DNA of 16,538 nt from JBDHRG01 sp039807445 (GTDB lineage Bacteria > Pseudomonadota > Gammaproteobacteria > Competibacterales > Competibacteraceae), in NCBI GenBank assembly GCA_039807445.1, contig JBDHRG010000080.1, positions 1 to 16,538 on the forward strand. Direction: 5' to 3'. The notes beneath the pieces are model-generated. The model was not told the origin of the DNA. It worked only from the letters and a program-made list of their open reading frames with translations, and did not search any database. This document shows positions 13,858-16,538 of the stretch, piece by piece (the first letter of the stretch is position 1; every line of letters begins with the position of its first letter). Position numbers and translations under genes: made by a program.

Positions 13858-14466
13858 TCATTGCGTGCCTGGCCGCAGCAGGCTCGACGGCTGCGCCCCC
13901 GCCCGCGGGCGCGCCGGCGCGGCCACCTCGAGTTCGCGCCATTGGCCCGGCGCGAGCCCCTCGAGCGTCCAGTCGCCGATCGCGTAGCGGATCAGCCGCA
14001 GCGTCGGCAAGCCGACCGCGGCGGTCATGCGCCGCACCTGGCGGTTACGCCCCTCGCACAGCGTCAGCTCGATCCACGCCGTCGGGATCGCCGCACGGTA
14101 GCGGATCGGCGGCTCGCGCGGCCACAGCCCGACCGGCTCGGCCAGGCGCCGCGCACCGGCGGGCAGGGTCGGGCCGTCGCTCAGCGCCACGCCGCAGCGC
14201 AGCCGCTCGAGCGCCTCTTCGCTCGGCGTGCCCTCGACCTGCGCCCAGTACACCTTGGGCAGCTTGTGCCGCGGCTGCGCGATGCGCGCGATCAGCCCGC
14301 CGTCGTCGGACAGCGCGAGCAAGCCTTCGCTGTCGCGGTCTAGCCGCCCGGCAGCGTAGACCCCGCGCAGTTCGAGACAGTCGACCAGCGTCGCACGCCC
14401 GGCTTCCCGGTCGGTGAACTGCGACAGCACGCCGTAGGGCTTGTTGAGCAGGATCAGCCGTGCCAT
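13858..14466 (-). CDS. rluE: 23S rRNA pseudouridine synthase, RluE-like
   Basis: Enzymes of the RsuA/RluB/E/F family convert specific uridines in rRNA to pseudouridine; RluE acts on U2457 of 23S rRNA in E. coli. The 202-residue protein has no N-terminal S4 domain, as for RluE. It starts directly with the catalytic fold: LILLNKPYGVLSQF, then the catalytic aspartate D43 in AAGRLDRDSEGLL, then LPKVYWAQVEG and the conserved CEGRNRQVRRMTAAVGLPTLRLIR. The ATG at 14466 follows the upstream hydrolase stop by four bases; the longer frame would run inside that gene and is rejected. The target site is inferred from the subfamily resemblance. Confidence 0.9.
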   Translation of the reverse strand: MARLILLNKPYGVLSQFTDREAGRATLVDCLELRGVYAAGRLDRDSEGLLALSDDGGLIARIAQPRHKLPKVYWAQVEGTPSEEALERLRCGVALSDGPTLPAGARRLAEPVGLWPREPPIRYRAAIPTAWIELTLCEGRNRQVRRMTAAVGLPTLRLIRYAIGDWTLEGLAPGQWRELEVAAPARPRAGAQPSSLLRPGTQ

Positions 14467-14470
14467 CGCT

Positions 14471-15262
14471 TCACAGCACCCGCCGCACGAAGTCCGCCGT
14501 CGCCGCGAGCACCGCCTCGCGCGCCTGGAAGTGCGGCACGTGGCCACAGCCGGGAATCAGCAGCGTCTCGGCCGGTCCCGACACCGTGCGCGCGATCGCC
14601 TCGACCTGGGCCAGCGTGCCGTACTCGTCGCCTTCGCCCTGGATCACCAGCAGCGGGCAGCGGATGCCGGGCAGCTCGGCTTCGATGTTCCACTCGCGGA
14701 AGGCCTCCGACAGCCAGGTGTCGGCCCAGCCGGCGAAGGTGCTCTCGACCTGGGCGCCGTGGTAGCGCGCGAGCCGCCCGCGCAGCCCGGCGCCGTGCCA
14801 GGCCTCGACCGCGGCGCGGATGCCAGCGAGCGTCACGTCTTCGACGAACACGTGCGCCGCCTCGGTCACGGCCGCGCGTGGCCCCTCGGGATACGCCGCC
14901 GCGTGGATCAGCGCGATCGAGCCGCCGTCGCTGTGGCCGACCAGCACGTAGTCGTCGATGCCGCAGGCGAGCAGCACGTCGGGCAGGCTGCACAGCGCCT
15001 CGTCGTGCAGGTAGCGCGAAGTGCGCGGTCCGTCGAGCGGCTCGGAACGGCCGAAGCCCCAGCGCTCGTAGACCAGCCCCGGCAGTCCGAGCTCGGCGCA
15101 CAGCGCCGCCGGGAAGTCTTTCCACTGCGCGATGCTGCCCAGGCCTTCGTGCAGGAACACCAGCCACGGACCGGCGGCAGCGTTCGCGGGACGCAAGCGT
15201 TCCGCCTGCAGCCGGCGGCCGGCGGCCGCCAGTTCGAACTGTTCGCGGTGCAAGCCGTCCAC
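14471..15262 (-). CDS. Alpha/beta-fold hydrolase, substrate unknown
   Basis: This is a 263-residue cytoplasmic alpha/beta hydrolase with a full catalytic set: nucleophile S111 in LVGHSDGGSIAL, acid D212 in VIQGEGDEYGT, and H241 in GCGHVPHFQ. The oxyanion region FLHEGLGSIAQWKDFP and YERWGFGRSE resemble carboxylesterases and ring-cleavage-product hydrolases of the BioH/PcaD type. The specific substrate cannot be named. The start is GTG at 15262, preceded by the purine-rich GGAGGGGAGGG. It is four bases upstream of rluE and 60 bases downstream of the LON-domain gene, so it is likely in the same operon. A 7-bp hairpin (15298-15316) without a T tract lies in the gap before it. Confidence 0.85.
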   Translation of the reverse strand: MDGLHREQFELAAAGRRLQAERLRPANAAAGPWLVFLHEGLGSIAQWKDFPAALCAELGLPGLVYERWGFGRSEPLDGPRTSRYLHDEALCSLPDVLLACGIDDYVLVGHSDGGSIALIHAAAYPEGPRAAVTEAAHVFVEDVTLAGIRAAVEAWHGAGLRGRLARYHGAQVESTFAGWADTWLSEAFREWNIEAELPGIRCPLLVIQGEGDEYGTLAQVEAIARTVSGPAETLLIPGCGHVPHFQAREAVLAATADFVRRVL

Positions 15263-15297
15263 GGTACCCTCCCCTCCCTTCCCCAGGCGGCAGCCGA

Positions 15298-15316
15298 CTC
15301 CGGCCGGGTGCCGGAG
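15298..15316. other. Hairpin between the LON-domain and hydrolase genes
   Basis: CTCCGGC (15298-15304) pairs with GCCGGAG (15310-15316) around a five-base loop, just after the LON-domain stop on the minus strand. No T tract follows. It may protect the 3' end of a processed message or have no role. Confidence 0.4.
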
Positions 15317-15322
15317 CCGCCA

Positions 15323-15913
15323 TCAGACCAGCCGCTGCTCCTGCAGCAGCGCGTAGAGCACATCGAGGCGCTGCTGCGGATCGCCGATCTCGAGCAGCGC
15401 CAGCTTGGCCGCATCCGGCAGCGGCAGGATCTCGGCCAAGCGGTTGCACAGCCAGCCGGCGTCGCCCCAGTCGAGTTCGAGCAGCGCCGCGTAGGGTCTG
15501 ACCGCTTCGGCGGCCAGCACGCGCCGCAGCAGCGCCGTCAGCCCGCCGTACTCTTGCGGTACCGGCAGGCGCGGCGGCGACGGCAACCACTCGACTTCGC
15601 CGATCACCAGTTGGTCGGGCTGCACGCGGTGGCCGAGCACGCGGAAGCGCCGCTCGCCGCGCGCGGTGATGCCGAGCATCCCGTCGGGGAGCTGATCGAA
15701 GTCGACGATGCGCGCGCTGGTACCGAGCGCGTGGAAGCTCGCCGGGCTGCCCGCCTCTTCGCCGCCGGCGATCGCCACCACGCCGAACGGCAAGCCCTCG
15801 CGCAGGCAGCGTCCGACCATGCTGACGTAGCGCGGTTCGAAGATGCGCAGCGGCAGCGGCCCGCCCGGGAACAGCACGACGTTCAGCGGGAACAGCGGTA
15901 TCTCTTCGCTCAA
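15323..15913 (-). CDS. LON N-terminal substrate-binding domain protein
   Basis: This is a stand-alone LON N-terminal (substrate-binding) domain protein with no ATPase or protease domain; the biochemical role of such small proteins is largely unknown. The N-terminus EIPLFPLNVVLFPGGPLPLRIFEPRYVSMV (about residues 4-33) is the family's hallmark, followed by GLPFGVVAI and the beta-rich core. The C-terminal helical part (about 125-196) ends near LEIGDPQQRLDVLYALL. I place the start at a TTG codon (15913) that overlaps the ubiX TGA by the four bases TTGA, with GGAGGAGG just upstream; no ATG or GTG gives the conserved beginning. The length, 196 residues, is normal for the group. Confidence 0.85.
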   Translation of the reverse strand: MSEEIPLFPLNVVLFPGGPLPLRIFEPRYVSMVGRCLREGLPFGVVAIAGGEEAGSPASFHALGTSARIVDFDQLPDGMLGITARGERRFRVLGHRVQPDQLVIGEVEWLPSPPRLPVPQEYGGLTALLRRVLAAEAVRPYAALLELDWGDAGWLCNRLAEILPLPDAAKLALLEIGDPQQRLDVLYALLQEQRLV

Positions 15914-16524
15914 GGAGCCTCCTCCCCCCAGCGCGCCATCAGCGCGTGCGGCACGTGCAGATGGTCGAGCACGCGCGCGACGATGAAGTCGACCAGGTCC
16001 TCGACGCTGCGCGGGCGGTGGTAGAAACCGGGGCTGGCCGGCAGGATCACCGCGCCCATGCGCGCGAGCCCGAGCATATTCTCGAGGTGGATCACCGAGA
16101 AGGGGGTTTCGCGCACCACCAGGATCAGTTTGCGCCCTTCCTTCAGCGTCACGTCGGCGGCGCGCTCGATCAGCGAATCCGACAGCCCCTGCGCGACCGC
16201 GGCCAACGTGCCGGTGGTGCACGGGCAGATCACCATCGCCCGCGCCAAGGCCGAGCCCGAGGCGATCGGCGCAGTCCACTCCTCCTTGCCGTAGACGCGC
16301 AACTGCTCGGGTGCACAGCGCAAGCGCTCGATCAGCGCCGCGCGGATCTCGGCCGGGCGGGCCGGCAGCTTCCAGTCGGTCTCCATGCCGATCACGACCT
16401 GCGCCGGCTTCGACAGCATCAGGTACACGCGCTCGCCGGCGCCGAGCAGGCACTCGAGCAGCCGCAGCCCGTACTGCGCGCCGGAGGCGCCGGTCAGCGC
16501 CAGCGCGATGGGCTTCCGATCCAC
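15910..16524 (-). CDS. ubiX: Flavin prenyltransferase UbiX
   Basis: UbiX attaches a dimethylallyl group to FMN, making the prenylated flavin cofactor that the decarboxylase UbiD needs in ubiquinone synthesis and in aromatic acid decarboxylation. The 204-residue protein has the family length. The FMN-binding start IALALTGASGAQYGLRLLE lies at about residues 6-24. The conserved core CPCTTGTLAAVAQGLSDSLIERAADVTLKEGRKLILVVRETPFSVIHLENM follows, then GAVILPASPGFYHRP. The start is a GTG at 16524 with AGGA six bases upstream, so the gene is complete at the edge of the window. It is the first gene seen of a minus-strand run. UbiD is not in the window. Confidence 0.95.
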   Translation of the reverse strand: MDRKPIALALTGASGAQYGLRLLECLLGAGERVYLMLSKPAQVVIGMETDWKLPARPAEIRAALIERLRCAPEQLRVYGKEEWTAPIASGSALARAMVICPCTTGTLAAVAQGLSDSLIERAADVTLKEGRKLILVVRETPFSVIHLENMLGLARMGAVILPASPGFYHRPRSVEDLVDFIVARVLDHLHVPHALMARWGEEAP

Positions 16525-16538
16525 CTTTATCCTGCCTC

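Noticed and set aside
14441..16024. A 527-codon plus-strand open frame opposite the ubiX-to-hydrolase operon.
   Set aside because: It crosses four real genes on the other strand and shows no domain; long antisense frames are expected at this GC content.

Overview
This window is a chromosomal segment of a high-GC proteobacterium, dense with genes. The gene complement and protein sequences (uvrB beside an aromatic/aspartate aminotransferase, PhaR with a thiolase, BepA-like protease) look betaproteobacterial, perhaps Rhodocyclales-like. That placement is inference from recalled sequence types; no rRNA or ribosomal protein gene is present to confirm it. There is no transposase, phage gene, integrase or CRISPR array.

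Layout. 1-2327 (minus): uvrB followed by two tandem tRNA-Val(GAC) genes, each with its own likely promoter. 2487-3722 (plus): a class I aminotransferase with a terminator. 3760-5409: a tRNA-Asn(GTT) gene running head-on into asnS, which encodes the enzyme that charges it; one hairpin terminator lies between them. 5410-5750: a hairpin-rich stretch of lower GC with no convincing gene. 5751-6530 (plus): a nitrilase-fold omega-amidase. 6619-7538 (minus): a Trp-rich, Ala/Glu-repeat protein and a TusA-family protein. 7754-11156 (plus): a BepA-like periplasmic protease closely followed by phaE and phaC, the two subunits of a class III polyhydroxyalkanoate (PHA) synthase. 11223-13026 (minus): phaR, the PHA-responsive repressor, and an acetyl-CoA acetyltransferase. 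13398-16524 (minus): ubiX, a LON-domain protein, an alpha/beta hydrolase, an RluE-like pseudouridine synthase and a hotdog thioesterase, probably largely one transcript.

The central theme is PHA storage. The thiolase makes acetoacetyl-CoA, PhaE-PhaC polymerise hydroxyacyl-CoA, and PhaR senses polymer or granule state. The Trp-rich protein at 6619-7185 may be an additional granule-associated protein. No phaB reductase lies in the window. The most interesting points are that Trp-rich protein, the joining of phaEC to an envelope protease gene, the cognate tRNA-Asn/AsnRS pair with an attenuator-like hairpin before asnS, and the atypical DNA upstream of asnS. I did not find a clearly new multi-gene system.
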